39,384 bases of DNA from Mariniblastus sp. Its GTDB lineage: Bacteria; Planctomycetota; Planctomycetia; Pirellulales; Pirellulaceae. Below are positions 1 to 7,993 of the stretch, one piece after another (the first letter of the stretch is position 1; the number at the start of each line of letters is the position of its first letter). The position numbers and the translations under genes are program-made. The stretch is from the NCBI GenBank assembly GCA_011523945.1, contig WTFU01000093.1, forward strand, positions 1 through 39,384, given 5' to 3'. The notes below the pieces were generated by a model, which worked only from the letters and a program-made list of their open reading frames with translations, did not search any database and was not told the DNA's origin.

Positions 1-227
1 ACTGGTGGGTCGTCCGTTCGGCTGAGAAAAAGGAGTTCGGACCCATTCACTTTGAGACGTTGAAAAACTGGATTCGTGATGGACGCGTAACGCCGGAAAT
101 GAAAATCCTTCGTGCTGACTGGGGCAAATGGAAAAGGCCCGAAAAAATATTTCCGGCAATCCAAGAGACTGCTCATCCTGCCCGTTCGCAGAATAACATG
201 CCGGCAGTAGAATTAGAGGACAATTAA
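1..227 (+). CDS. C-terminal end of a GYF_2-like domain protein (5' partial)
   Basis: An open frame enters from the left edge (first full codon at base 3) and stops with TAA at 225-227, giving 74 residues. It begins WWVVRSAEKKEFGPIHFETL and continues with a W-x-R-D-G pattern and a later W-G-K-W. This layout (aromatic start, E-x-G-P, then L-x-x-W-x-x-x-G-R-V) resembles the bacterial GYF_2 domain, a small module thought to bind partner proteins, common in planctomycete proteins. The tail after the domain is short and acidic (ends VELEDN). The frame is 35 bases upstream of the kinase gene and on the same strand, so the two may be cotranscribed. The N-terminal portion is outside the window, so the full architecture is unknown. 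Confidence 0.6.
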   Translation, partial: WWVVRSAEKKEFGPIHFETLKNWIRDGRVTPEMKILRADWGKWKRPEKIFPAIQETAHPARSQNNMPAVELEDN

Positions 228-262
228 AAAGCCCCACGACACGGGAAAGATACTCCCATTCT

Positions 263-1252
263 ATGAATACCCAGAAAAAAACAGGTGAATACGGTGACAA
301 ACCGAGCGAATACGGCGACAGCCGTATTTCGATGGTCTTCGTTTCTGACATTGAGGTAGAGCCCCCCAAACGGATATCTAACACCTTCCAAAAGTACGCT
401 CATTTTCGTGAGTTAAGTACAGGTGGAAAAGCCCGACTCGTTTCCTGTAAAGATACGAATCTCGGAAGACGAGTTGTTCTCAAAATGCTTCGCGACGAGT
501 TTTTTGAAGACGATGTTGAGCTTCGACGATTGATTCGTGAGGCGCGAATCACGGCGCAGCTACAGCATCCGGCAACGGTTCCAATGTACGAATTGGGACA
601 GGACGATAATGGTAACTGGTTTTTTGCCATGAAAAAAATCGAAGGGAAAACACTCTTCGAAATCATTGTGGGGCTTGCTCGACGCGAACCACAGTGTGAA
701 TCGACTTATGATTTAAATCACTTACTGGGCATTCTCACAAATGTTGGCGACGCCCTCGCCTACGCTCACACCAGAGGCGTGATTCATCGAGACATTAAAC
801 CTGAAAATATTATTGTCGGAATGTTTGGCGAAGTAACCCTGATCGATTGGGGGGCGGCAAAAGTTTGGGGAATGCCAAACGACGGAGGTGAAGGAACCAA
901 AGGGCAGCGAGGTGGCACTCCGCTTTACATGTCACCCGAACAAGTCACTGGTAATCGAATGGTTGACGAGCGCACCGACATTTTCAGTTTGGGCATCGTA
1001 ATGTATGAAATGATGGCTCAGCGAGAACCGTTTCGAGGCGCAGATATCGGAAAGACTTTTGACAACATCGTGAACAAAGCGCCCACACCACCACGCGAAG
1101 CAGCACCACACCGTGTGATCCCTCAAAAGCTCGAAGAAATCTGTCTTAAAGCGCTGGAGAAAGATCCTAATGACCGCTATCAATCCATGACTGCAATGAT
1201 GAGTGCCGTGAATAAATTCAGAAATGATTCGCTCCTACGGGACATTAGTTAA
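263..1252 (+). CDS. Ser/Thr protein kinase (Hanks type) with DWG motif
   Basis: A soluble 329-residue kinase with almost no sequence beyond the catalytic domain. The ATP-anchoring lysine is K74 (VVLKML), the helix-C glutamate is probably E93 (IREARI), the catalytic loop is HRDIKPEN (175-182), and the activation segment ends GTPLYMSPEQ (219-228). The metal-binding motif is DWG (195-197) instead of DFG, and the glycine-rich loop is degenerate (LSTGGKARLV, 51-60). The first 45 residues hold a short near-repeat (GEYGD, SEYGD) and look disordered. All catalytic residues are present, so activity is likely. It transfers phosphate from ATP to Ser/Thr; the substrate is unknown. It follows a GYF-like protein by 35 bases and precedes a small membrane protein by 45 bases, suggesting one operon. 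The ATG at 263 is used; no clear Shine-Dalgarno is visible. Confidence 0.93.
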   Translation: MNTQKKTGEYGDKPSEYGDSRISMVFVSDIEVEPPKRISNTFQKYAHFRELSTGGKARLVSCKDTNLGRRVVLKMLRDEFFEDDVELRRLIREARITAQLQHPATVPMYELGQDDNGNWFFAMKKIEGKTLFEIIVGLARREPQCESTYDLNHLLGILTNVGDALAYAHTRGVIHRDIKPENIIVGMFGEVTLIDWGAAKVWGMPNDGGEGTKGQRGGTPLYMSPEQVTGNRMVDERTDIFSLGIVMYEMMAQREPFRGADIGKTFDNIVNKAPTPPREAAPHRVIPQKLEEICLKALEKDPNDRYQSMTAMMSAVNKFRNDSLLRDIS

Positions 1253-1297
1253 CATGGGTTTTGCCCAACTCCCAACATCAGAAAACCAATCGTAACT

Positions 1298-1582
1298 ATG
1301 GCGAACCAAAGCGATGATTCGAGACTTGAAAAGATAGACCAGAAACTCCGAGTTTTGGTCGTGCTTGCTGCCTGCCAAGCAGGGGTAACCGGATTAATGT
1401 TCGTCTATTTGGTTTTGGAAAACTTTATCCCATCCAATTCTACGCTTCTTCTATTTTTAATTGGGCTTTGCGTTTTCATGTATCTATTCCGCAGTCGAAT
1501 TCCCCGCTGGTTCGGCAATTTAAGTCGCTTTATTTTTGCTAACTTACTCGAAATGAGAAAATCAGATTCAGTAAAGGATTAG
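1298..1582 (+). CDS. small two-helix membrane protein, unknown function
   Basis: A 94-residue protein with two hydrophobic stretches: about residues 18-43 (VLVVLAACQAGVTGLMFVYL onward) and about 48-66 (STLLLFLIGLCVFMYLF). A charged N-terminus (SDDSRLEKIDQKL) and a basic loop (RSRIPRW) flank them, so a hairpin in the inner membrane with short cytoplasmic ends is likely. I do not recognise a family. It starts 45 bases after the DWG-kinase stop on the same strand and could be its membrane partner or substrate, but that rests only on position. It faces convergently into mqnD; the 65-base gap between the stops has no obvious hairpin. Confidence 0.6.
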   Translation: MANQSDDSRLEKIDQKLRVLVVLAACQAGVTGLMFVYLVLENFIPSNSTLLLFLIGLCVFMYLFRSRIPRWFGNLSRFIFANLLEMRKSDSVKD

Positions 1583-1647
1583 CTTCTTCGAAATCTCTTC
1601 TTTACTGCGCTGACATTATTTTGGTTGAAGCCATTCATCCAATCGTT

Positions 1648-2526
1648 TCACGACTGATAAACTTCGATCGCCGGTTGCCCAGGTGACATGATCCGCTGCT
1701 CGATTGCTTTTTGTGATAAAACCGACAGTGCTTGCCGCCCCTCCTCGCCAAGATCCACCGTCCAATCATTCACATAGAGTTCGACGTGAGCCATCAAAAC
1801 TTCATCGTCAAATTCCTGAGCATATTTTCGCATGGTTGGTAATGTCTCTTCACGATGCTCCAAACCATAAACGATGGATGAACGAATAACACTCTGAACC
1901 CGTGCTAACGTCTCTTGTTTTAAATCTCGACGAGCCAAGATCCCTCCCAAGGGAAGAGGAACACCGGTCTCCAATTCCCAGCGAGTGCCAAGATCCTCGA
2001 CTAAAAAGAGTCCTTCCTCCGCCCAGGTAAACCGACCTTCGTGAATACAAACTCCAAAATCGGCAGATCTTTTTTGAAGCGAGGGCATGATCGCTGAAAA
2101 CAGTTTGTGTTCGACCCGAGTCTTCTTTGACGCGATTGCTTCTCCGTAAAATAGCCGAAACAGCATCGCCGCAGTTGTAAATTCCCCGGGGCATAAAGTG
2201 CGAGTACATTCCGAAGCAATTAAAGCATCATCGGGCGAATCCCCCTCTTTTGCCGACAAAAGTAAAGGGCCAACTCCAAATCCCAACGCTGATCCCGAGG
2301 GCAAAACCAATGTCCGATCAGAAAGAAGTGCAGCAGCATGAAAACTTGCTTTCGCGACCTCAAACCGATCTTGAAAGAGTCCCTCATTAAGCTGCTGAAT
2401 ATCTAGCAACTCAATCTGAAAATCCAATCCGAGTAAATCAACTTTACGATTAAGTATTCCATGAAACGCAAAAGTATCATTGGGACAAGTTGAAATGGCC
2501 AGTCGGATTTTTTTGGTAGTTTGCAT
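1648..2526 (-). CDS. mqnD: 1,4-dihydroxy-6-naphthoate synthase, futalosine pathway
   Basis: A 292-residue periplasmic-binding-protein-fold enzyme. The N-terminus IRLAISTCPNDTFAFHGIL and the later LDIQQLNEGLF and VAKASFHAAALL are the hallmark blocks of MqnD, which converts cyclic dehypoxanthine futalosine to 1,4-dihydroxy-6-naphthoate. LPSGSALGFGVGPLLL is the substrate-pocket glycine stretch. Length fits the family (about 270-300). The gene lies 99 bases downstream of mqnB on the same strand, so the two probably form an operon. It provides naphthoquinone precursors for menaquinone in respiratory electron transport. The alternative, a generic ABC substrate-binding protein, is unlikely because there is no signal peptide and the STCPNDT motif is specific. 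Confidence 0.93.
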   Translation of the reverse strand: MQTTKKIRLAISTCPNDTFAFHGILNRKVDLLGLDFQIELLDIQQLNEGLFQDRFEVAKASFHAAALLSDRTLVLPSGSALGFGVGPLLLSAKEGDSPDDALIASECTRTLCPGEFTTAAMLFRLFYGEAIASKKTRVEHKLFSAIMPSLQKRSADFGVCIHEGRFTWAEEGLFLVEDLGTRWELETGVPLPLGGILARRDLKQETLARVQSVIRSSIVYGLEHREETLPTMRKYAQEFDDEVLMAHVELYVNDWTVDLGEEGRQALSVLSQKAIEQRIMSPGQPAIEVYQS

Positions 2527-2625
2527 TATATTTGCCGTCTAAAGCTGGGTTTTATGCTCAAAGTCGATAACTAGGGCGTCTTGATCTAGAGAGAATCGTC
2601 CAACGAATCGAGAAATCAAAATCAA

Positions 2626-3270
2626 TTAACGCTCCAGACAATCCAGCAAGAGATTAGTTACTGCCTCCAAAGCTTCATGGATTTTCCAATTGCGTTTGTC
2701 ACGATCTCCCGCCCGATTGGAGATTCCACGCACCAAATAAAAGGGAACACCACACATCTTTGCGGCAACCGCTACCGCGAACCCTTCCATTTCCTCAATG
2801 GCAGCGTTTGGAAAACGACGGCGTCTCTCGTCCACATCATCACTGGTGTTGGCTGCTGCGCACACTGTGAGGATCTGGCAGGGCGAGTCTGCAAAATTTG
2901 CAAGAGTTAAGACATCACCGATGCTGTCCGTTTCACCTCTACCGACCCATTGCATCCACCCCATCTCACCAGCGGTTTGATAATCAGGCCCACTCCCCGC
3001 TCCAATGCCAAAACACCCAACCTCACTCCCTACCACCGCTGTACCAATCGGAATGTCTGACGCATACGCACCTGCAATCCCAACCAGGACGACATTTGTT
3101 GGCTGGTACCGCGTAATTAATTCCATCGCCTTCGCTGCGGAAACAATAGGTCCAAAACCGCAGACCTCAACCACCGTATCAGTGCTGGAAATACGTTCAA
3201 CAACAAACTCGTATTCCATCGCCGTCGGCACCAAAATCAGCCACTTCACTGGATTCAAGGTTGAGCTCAT
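2626..3270 (-). CDS. mqnB: futalosine hydrolase
   Basis: A 214-residue nucleoside phosphorylase/hydrolase-fold protein. GIAGAY (about 64-69) and the following D-I-P-I-G-T form the base-binding glycine loop. IEEMEGFAVA contains the Met-Glu pair that contacts ribose in MTA/SAH nucleosidase relatives, and VRGISNRAGDRD carries the catalytic Asp region. MqnB cleaves futalosine into hypoxanthine and dehypoxanthine futalosine, the step before the cyclisation by MqnC. The neighbouring mqnD fixes the assignment over a generic MTA nucleosidase. The start is the ATG at 3268-3270 (MSSTLNPVKWLILVPT). mqnA, mqnC and mqnE are not in the window. Confidence 0.9.
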   Translation of the reverse strand: MSSTLNPVKWLILVPTAMEYEFVVERISSTDTVVEVCGFGPIVSAAKAMELITRYQPTNVVLVGIAGAYASDIPIGTAVVGSEVGCFGIGAGSGPDYQTAGEMGWMQWVGRGETDSIGDVLTLANFADSPCQILTVCAAANTSDDVDERRRRFPNAAIEEMEGFAVAVAAKMCGVPFYLVRGISNRAGDRDKRNWKIHEALEAVTNLLLDCLER

Positions 3271-3374
3271 TCAAGCCACTTTCCGTATGGGATTAGAGTT
3301 TGTTATTTCCGAAGAACAATAAACGAAGATTTCCGGATTATATAGGTGGACTTTACCGAACTTATCGCTGGGCG

Positions 3375-4412
3375 TTAATGCGTCCGTTTTAAGAGAATCT
3401 GTTTTAGTACTTGCTCAGCTCTCTGCCAATTAGAGGCTTCCCTTGCAGCCCAATAACTCATTAATGTCGCGAGACACAACATCACCGCAAATCCACTGGT
3501 CGCCTGCTGGACTCTGAATGTTGAAATCTCAAGCACCATCACCACGCCTCCTTCATTCCCTCCCAACAACAGTCCCGTACAGCAAAGCCCGTAAACAAAC
3601 GCCATGACTAACAACAATATTGAAACCGATCGCAAGGCCGACCAATCATTGATTTGAAAAAGAAAAATGGCGTACATCCAAATCAAAAGACAAACCCCAA
3701 TCTGCATGAACAACCAATTCGGAATCTCATTCCCCTCGGACAACCCTCCCCAACTTATCAATTGTGTAAAAACTGGAATCAAATTTAGCAACCCAATAAA
3801 AAACAGGCCGACAGCAAACAACTTTGCTAAGAAAAAACGATCCGCATTTGCCTGCGTTAATCGCTCTTCCCAACTTTTTTCTTCCTTGATCTCGGAAGAC
3901 TTGCCTTCCGCTAAGCCTACCACCGACAGATTGAGAGTTTCGCGAAAAACAGGTTTCCCAACCGCCTCAACACCGGTAGTTTCAATGCGCTTTACACCCG
4001 TTGTTTGGTCTGATTTCCTGCTCACCAATGCCTGCCGCGAATCTGAGCGATTTTTCCACGTACGCTCGCCAACCAATTCAACCGAAACGGAGGGCAATTC
4101 CTGCTCTGGCTGACTTGAGGAGTGCTGCCTAGGCTTGGCAACAGGGAGTCGAGGCGAATCAACAACCTCTTGAGTCAGGTCTGTTGCAGGCAACTCTTTT
4201 CGCGGCGCACCTTCCAAACTGCGCCTGTTATCAACGAAACGATTGTATCTCTCAGCGCGACATTCAACCGTGGCCCCGTCCTTACTCTCAGCAATTGAAA
4301 CTTCCGGAATGCGAATCATCGTTTCACATTTAGGGCATCTCACAACCTTGCCGCAACGAGCCATCGACGCATGTAGAATGCAGCCCTCAGGGCATCTAAC
4401 TCGCAATGACAT
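3375..4412 (-). CDS. zinc-ribbon membrane protein, unknown function
   Basis: A 345-residue protein. Residues 1-40 carry a cysteine-rich motif, CPEGC then RCGKVVRCPKC, of the MJ0042-like zinc-ribbon kind found at the N-termini of many planctomycete proteins. A long charged, low-complexity linker follows (about 45-195). The C-terminal 150 residues hold about four hydrophobic helices (for example LFAVGLFFIGLLNLIPVF and FMQIGVCLLIWMYAIFLF). The N-terminus should face the cytoplasm. The longest frame begins at a TTG at 4427, but the ATG at 4410-4412 (MSLRVRCP) is preferred: the zinc ribbon starts directly after it and TAGG lies 8 bases upstream. It is first in map order of a minus-strand signalling block and may be a sensor or scaffold; no family was recognised. 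Confidence 0.7.
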   Translation of the reverse strand: MSLRVRCPEGCILHASMARCGKVVRCPKCETMIRIPEVSIAESKDGATVECRAERYNRFVDNRRSLEGAPRKELPATDLTQEVVDSPRLPVAKPRQHSSSQPEQELPSVSVELVGERTWKNRSDSRQALVSRKSDQTTGVKRIETTGVEAVGKPVFRETLNLSVVGLAEGKSSEIKEEKSWEERLTQANADRFFLAKLFAVGLFFIGLLNLIPVFTQLISWGGLSEGNEIPNWLFMQIGVCLLIWMYAIFLFQINDWSALRSVSILLLVMAFVYGLCCTGLLLGGNEGGVVMVLEISTFRVQQATSGFAVMLCLATLMSYWAAREASNWQRAEQVLKQILLKRTH

Positions 4413-4551
4413 AAAACGCCTAATCAAAAAAGACTAAATTCCCAAACCTCGCCGCACAGGCAATTATAACACTTCCGACACTGCCATTCAGCGTTTCCCA
4501 ACAGGCCGACTCGAATCAGCCAACAGCGCGTAACATATAGTTATCCCTAAA

Positions 4552-5436
4552 CTATTTGGCTGAGTTCCACGGACTGTCAGACTTAGCCTCTTCACTGCGA
4601 ACAATGTCGAATACAGCATCCACATAAGACGGAGCCAGATGAGAACGAATCGAATCCCGATTTGGATTTCCTAGCTCATTCAATCTTGCTTCCAGACGTT
4701 TTAAAAATCGCTTGACTCCCCGTGGGCTGACAAGGCGACCGAATTTATCAACACACATTTCAATCCCCCCGTGATCGAAACCCGATCTCATCTTCGGAAT
4801 CCGAGGGATGGGATCTCCGAAATTCACCCAACGATAGTGCTTTAATCTCACATGTTTGTGGTACTGTCGACTGGCAACTCGCGGGCAGCCAAATGTATGA
4901 AGCTCGCTTGGCTGGGACTGAATATACGAAAGCACGCATCGCGACGCACAAAGAGTTGCAACCGCTGCTCCCAGCGAATGCCCGCAAAACCAGAGCTTAC
5001 GTTTATTTGGCTCCAGTTCTGATTCCACCGCAGGCCAAACCGCGTCCGCCATCACTTTGAAATCATCGATCACCAATCCTGTTGTCTCCGCCATGGTCGC
5101 TGATAAACCTTCCAGTTCACACGCTTCCTCTAGCTCCCTAATCTCTTTGCTTCGAAATACCATCACAGCATCAAATTCATTTTGAAACCAGAAGACATCA
5201 ACGCCTCCCCCCTGGATTACTTTGCCGTCCGTGAATCCAAGCTGGCCCGCTATTGAATTCGCATCTTGAAGAGGGAGATAGCTTGCAAGAGCCATTTCAC
5301 AAAACAACAAGGATCTTCGCAAAACCGATAGTTCTAAAATGGGACCTTGGTGCTGACTCTTAAAAAAGAAGTCCTGCGATGTCTTGGTATTAAGACTCGC
5401 GTTCTTATCAGGAATCTGAATTTCCGAAGCTACCAT
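4552..5436 (-). CDS. class 3 (fungal-type) lipase-like alpha/beta hydrolase
   Basis: A 294-residue protein without an obvious signal peptide. The nucleophile elbow is GHSLGAAVA (152-160), with Ser154. FGDPIPRIPK (207-215) supplies the probable acid Asp208, as in the DPVPxLP motif of Lipase_3. The probable catalytic His is H266 in SHLAPSYVDAV. TFGCPRVASRQY (181-192) is another family signature. Reaction: hydrolysis of acylglycerol or related ester bonds; the natural substrate is unknown. The lack of an export signal suggests an intracellular or membrane-peripheral role. It lies in a minus-strand block between the zinc-ribbon membrane protein and the FHA-cyclase, 142 bases from the latter. Triad positions are inferred from motif order. 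Confidence 0.85.
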   Translation of the reverse strand: MVASEIQIPDKNASLNTKTSQDFFFKSQHQGPILELSVLRRSLLFCEMALASYLPLQDANSIAGQLGFTDGKVIQGGGVDVFWFQNEFDAVMVFRSKEIRELEEACELEGLSATMAETTGLVIDDFKVMADAVWPAVESELEPNKRKLWFCGHSLGAAVATLCASRCVLSYIQSQPSELHTFGCPRVASRQYHKHVRLKHYRWVNFGDPIPRIPKMRSGFDHGGIEMCVDKFGRLVSPRGVKRFLKRLEARLNELGNPNRDSIRSHLAPSYVDAVFDIVRSEEAKSDSPWNSAK

Positions 5437-5578
5437 TTCACAACCGACAAAAGGAACTAAAACTCACACACTCAACGCCAAACGTAACGCTGTCGCCAAA
5501 TCTTTTACTCAAAAAAGTTACGGCGCTAACGAATCTTCAATCGAAATGAATGGTCGATCGAAACGGCTGATACTGCCG

Positions 5579-7414
5579 TCATTTCGTCTGCATCTCAATC
5601 GTACCTCGCCAATCCTTCGGAGGCTTACCTTGAGACTGTCTGAGAAACTTCTCCAAAAACAATCTCATGGAATCTTCTGAGTCCAGTATATCTAATTCCG
5701 TTTGCAATCGCATCCATTCACCTGCGCGAAACAGCTCCAGCAGATTTTCTGAATGAACCAAATCTTCGTCAGCCAATTCAGATGCAGCGCAGACTTGAAA
5801 CACGTCGAATGCCCCCTCCATACCAAACGGCTTAAAATTACCCATGCAACGCACTGAAATTTCCTTAGAAAAATCATCGTCGCCTTTTAACGCCTCCAGG
5901 GTGGCCGCATCAATAAGTATTTTCGAATTGAGCCACTTCGTCATTCCCTCCAGCCGCGAGGCTAAGTTAACGACAGGACCGAATGCGGTTACTTTTACCT
6001 GATCACGTGTGCCTATCTTTCCTGCCACGGATTCGCCTGAGGCAATCCCAATCCCAAACTGAAATCCAAAATCGTCGGCCATCTCGCCGAGCCGAGCGTG
6101 GTTATCGACATGAGAGTGAATCGAAATCGCTGCTTTTACCGCCGATACCGCATTTTGCCCACTGCTTTTTGGTGGAATAGGCCAACCCCAAAAACCCATT
6201 GCCGAGTCACCGTGGAAATCCCCGATCACCCCACCGAAATCTAAAATGTTGGATGTTGTGATCCCCAACGCTTCACTAACTCGTGCCAAAAGCTCAAGCA
6301 AGTCATCGGACAGCTGCTCAGATGTTTTAGAAAAACCCCTCAGGTCACAAAACAAAACTGACAAATCACACTCACGCGGCTGCAGCACCTGTTCGGAATC
6401 GAGTACCGAAATCGCCTTCATAACTACGGGAGAAAAAAACGTCCGAAGACTCGCCTCCTGTCGCTCGAGCTTCTTGACCAGCAACAAATTTCTGAGCGAC
6501 GAACCAACCAACTCGCAGAATTTGAGATCGCCTTGAAAATCTAATTCCTGAGAAACTGAACTCAAACTCGAATCCCGATCGCCACGCTCTTTACCAGCAA
6601 CATAAACTCCCCAACCGGGTGTTGCTGCACTCGATATCGGAGACACAAAAGCCCAATCGTTTTCATAGTCGATTGTATACTGCGACTTCTCACCTTTACC
6701 GTGGCTCCAAATATGCAAAACCGACTCGTTTGATTCAAGCGCCTGTTTAACCAGTGTCTCGCTCGGCTGAAATCCGCCTGAACTAGGATCTCGCCGATCC
6801 CACTGCATTATCTCAATATCAGAGTCGCTAAGCCGTTGAGTTTCGTCGACTTCAATTACGGGATCAAATGCTGGATCTGCCGCTAGATCTCGAATTCTGA
6901 CCAACCCGACGGTCGACGCCGAAGCAATCCCCTGCATTAACGTATTCACGATTTGAATTAGTAAATTCTCATTGTCTGATGCTGTTGCAATCACCGTCGG
7001 CAATCGACTTAATACATCGATCCGGCGATCAACATCTCGAAACGAGACTTTACGCAAATAGTCAGCCGTAAATGTTTTTTGACTAATTGGATCCGGCACG
7101 TCTAAAGACCCAAATGCCTCCTCTTCCACTGCGATGGTAAATTGAGTTTTACCGATAACAAAATGTTCACCCGCTCCCAATTCAAAACAATCTTCGGCTT
7201 TACCGTCGTAAAAAACCGGATTCGACGAACTTTTAAGCTTTTGAATGCGAACCTTGTCTCCTGCCAAGCAAAGGGAAATGTGAACCCGAGAGATTTGGCT
7301 ATCCCACGGAACGCGATAAGTCTCGGTTGCCCGCCCAACAAAAATCTCTCGCTCCGGTATTCGTCGCCTCCAGCGAGCGCCGACCTCGGATCCCTCTGCG
7401 ATCAGTTCCAACAT
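5579..7414 (-). CDS. FHA / GAF-like / class III nucleotidyl cyclase
   Basis: A 611-residue multidomain signalling protein. Residues about 1-95 are an FHA domain (GR at 27-28, SRVH at 42-45), which reads phosphothreonine peptides. Residues about 130-315 look like a GAF sensor (weakly conserved by eye). About 345-510 is a class III cyclase catalytic domain: LSVLFCDLRGFS gives the metal ligand Asp357, GDFHGDSAMGFWG gives Asp403, and the transition-state pair is Asn483/Arg487 in VVNLASRLEG. The usual adenine-reading Asp after the glycine is Pro480 (FGPVVN), and the usual Lys before the second Asp is absent, so ATP versus GTP preference cannot be assigned. The ATG at 7414 directly precedes the FHA strand. 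Its neighbours include a kinase, which could make the phosphothreonine the FHA reads. Confidence 0.92.
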   Translation of the reverse strand: MLELIAEGSEVGARWRRRIPEREIFVGRATETYRVPWDSQISRVHISLCLAGDKVRIQKLKSSSNPVFYDGKAEDCFELGAGEHFVIGKTQFTIAVEEEAFGSLDVPDPISQKTFTADYLRKVSFRDVDRRIDVLSRLPTVIATASDNENLLIQIVNTLMQGIASASTVGLVRIRDLAADPAFDPVIEVDETQRLSDSDIEIMQWDRRDPSSGGFQPSETLVKQALESNESVLHIWSHGKGEKSQYTIDYENDWAFVSPISSAATPGWGVYVAGKERGDRDSSLSSVSQELDFQGDLKFCELVGSSLRNLLLVKKLERQEASLRTFFSPVVMKAISVLDSEQVLQPRECDLSVLFCDLRGFSKTSEQLSDDLLELLARVSEALGITTSNILDFGGVIGDFHGDSAMGFWGWPIPPKSSGQNAVSAVKAAISIHSHVDNHARLGEMADDFGFQFGIGIASGESVAGKIGTRDQVKVTAFGPVVNLASRLEGMTKWLNSKILIDAATLEALKGDDDFSKEISVRCMGNFKPFGMEGAFDVFQVCAASELADEDLVHSENLLELFRAGEWMRLQTELDILDSEDSMRLFLEKFLRQSQGKPPKDWRGTIEMQTK

Positions 7415-7485
7415 GTTTCCCCTGTTCCGCGTCTAGAATCCGATTCACCCCAAACGCAATTATGCAACAAACTCATCAGCACCAA

Positions 7486-7872
7486 TCACGGATTTGTAAG
7501 CACTATCTTATTCAAAAAGAAAAAACAAATCCCAACAATCATCAACCCCAAAAAAACCGCAAACAACTGCAATCGCCCGGAATGAAACCCGCGCGTCGCG
7601 TGGTCCAACCGCAAATATGCAAACGACAATCCAAGGAGCAAGAGCACCCCAGTGAAAAAGATGGCTAAGCCAACGATGCGATTCCGTATCAATCGTCGGG
7701 TTTCTAAATCTATCTCAACCTCTGCATTAACAGATTCTCCAATTGGCTCAGATACTTGCCAACCAATAGGTTCAACAGTGAACCTACTTGCAGGCTTGGA
7801 TGGTTCCGCAGGAACCGCGGAAACGCTCGCTGTCCAGCCAAGCACAACGACAGTCAGTACCAACGTTCTCAT
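7486..7872 (-). CDS. small exported membrane protein, unknown function
   Basis: A 128-residue protein starting at the ATG at 7870-7872. A signal peptide or signal anchor is evident (MRTLVLTVVVLGWTASVSAV, possible cleavage after A-V-P-A), then a polar stretch of about 50 residues, then two hydrophobic helices (NRIVGLAIFFTGVLLLLGLS and LQLFAVFLGLMIVGICFFFL). The frame could be opened 59 codons further upstream to 8049, but that would overlap the upstream kinase gene and place non-hydrophobic sequence before the signal peptide, so the inner start is preferred. The gene lies between the membrane kinase (121 bases upstream) and the FHA-cyclase (71 bases downstream), all on the minus strand, so it is probably cotranscribed. 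No family recognised. Confidence 0.65.
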   Translation of the reverse strand: MRTLVLTVVVLGWTASVSAVPAEPSKPASRFTVEPIGWQVSEPIGESVNAEVEIDLETRRLIRNRIVGLAIFFTGVLLLLGLSFAYLRLDHATRGFHSGRLQLFAVFLGLMIVGICFFFLNKIVLTNP

Positions 7873-7993
7873 CAAGTGCACGCATCTGGCTGAAAGCCGA
7901 TGTTTTTTGGAATTTCCGAATTGATGAAATAGCGTTATCAAAGTACTTCCGATGGCAATTAATTCAGTTTCAAAACCACAAGTGGGTAGCCCA

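Noticed and set aside
2531..2543. 13-base sequence TTTGCCGTCTAAA repeated at 32867-32879, both upstream of minus-strand genes
   Set aside because: Several chance 13-base repeats are expected in a window of this size; no further copies were seen.
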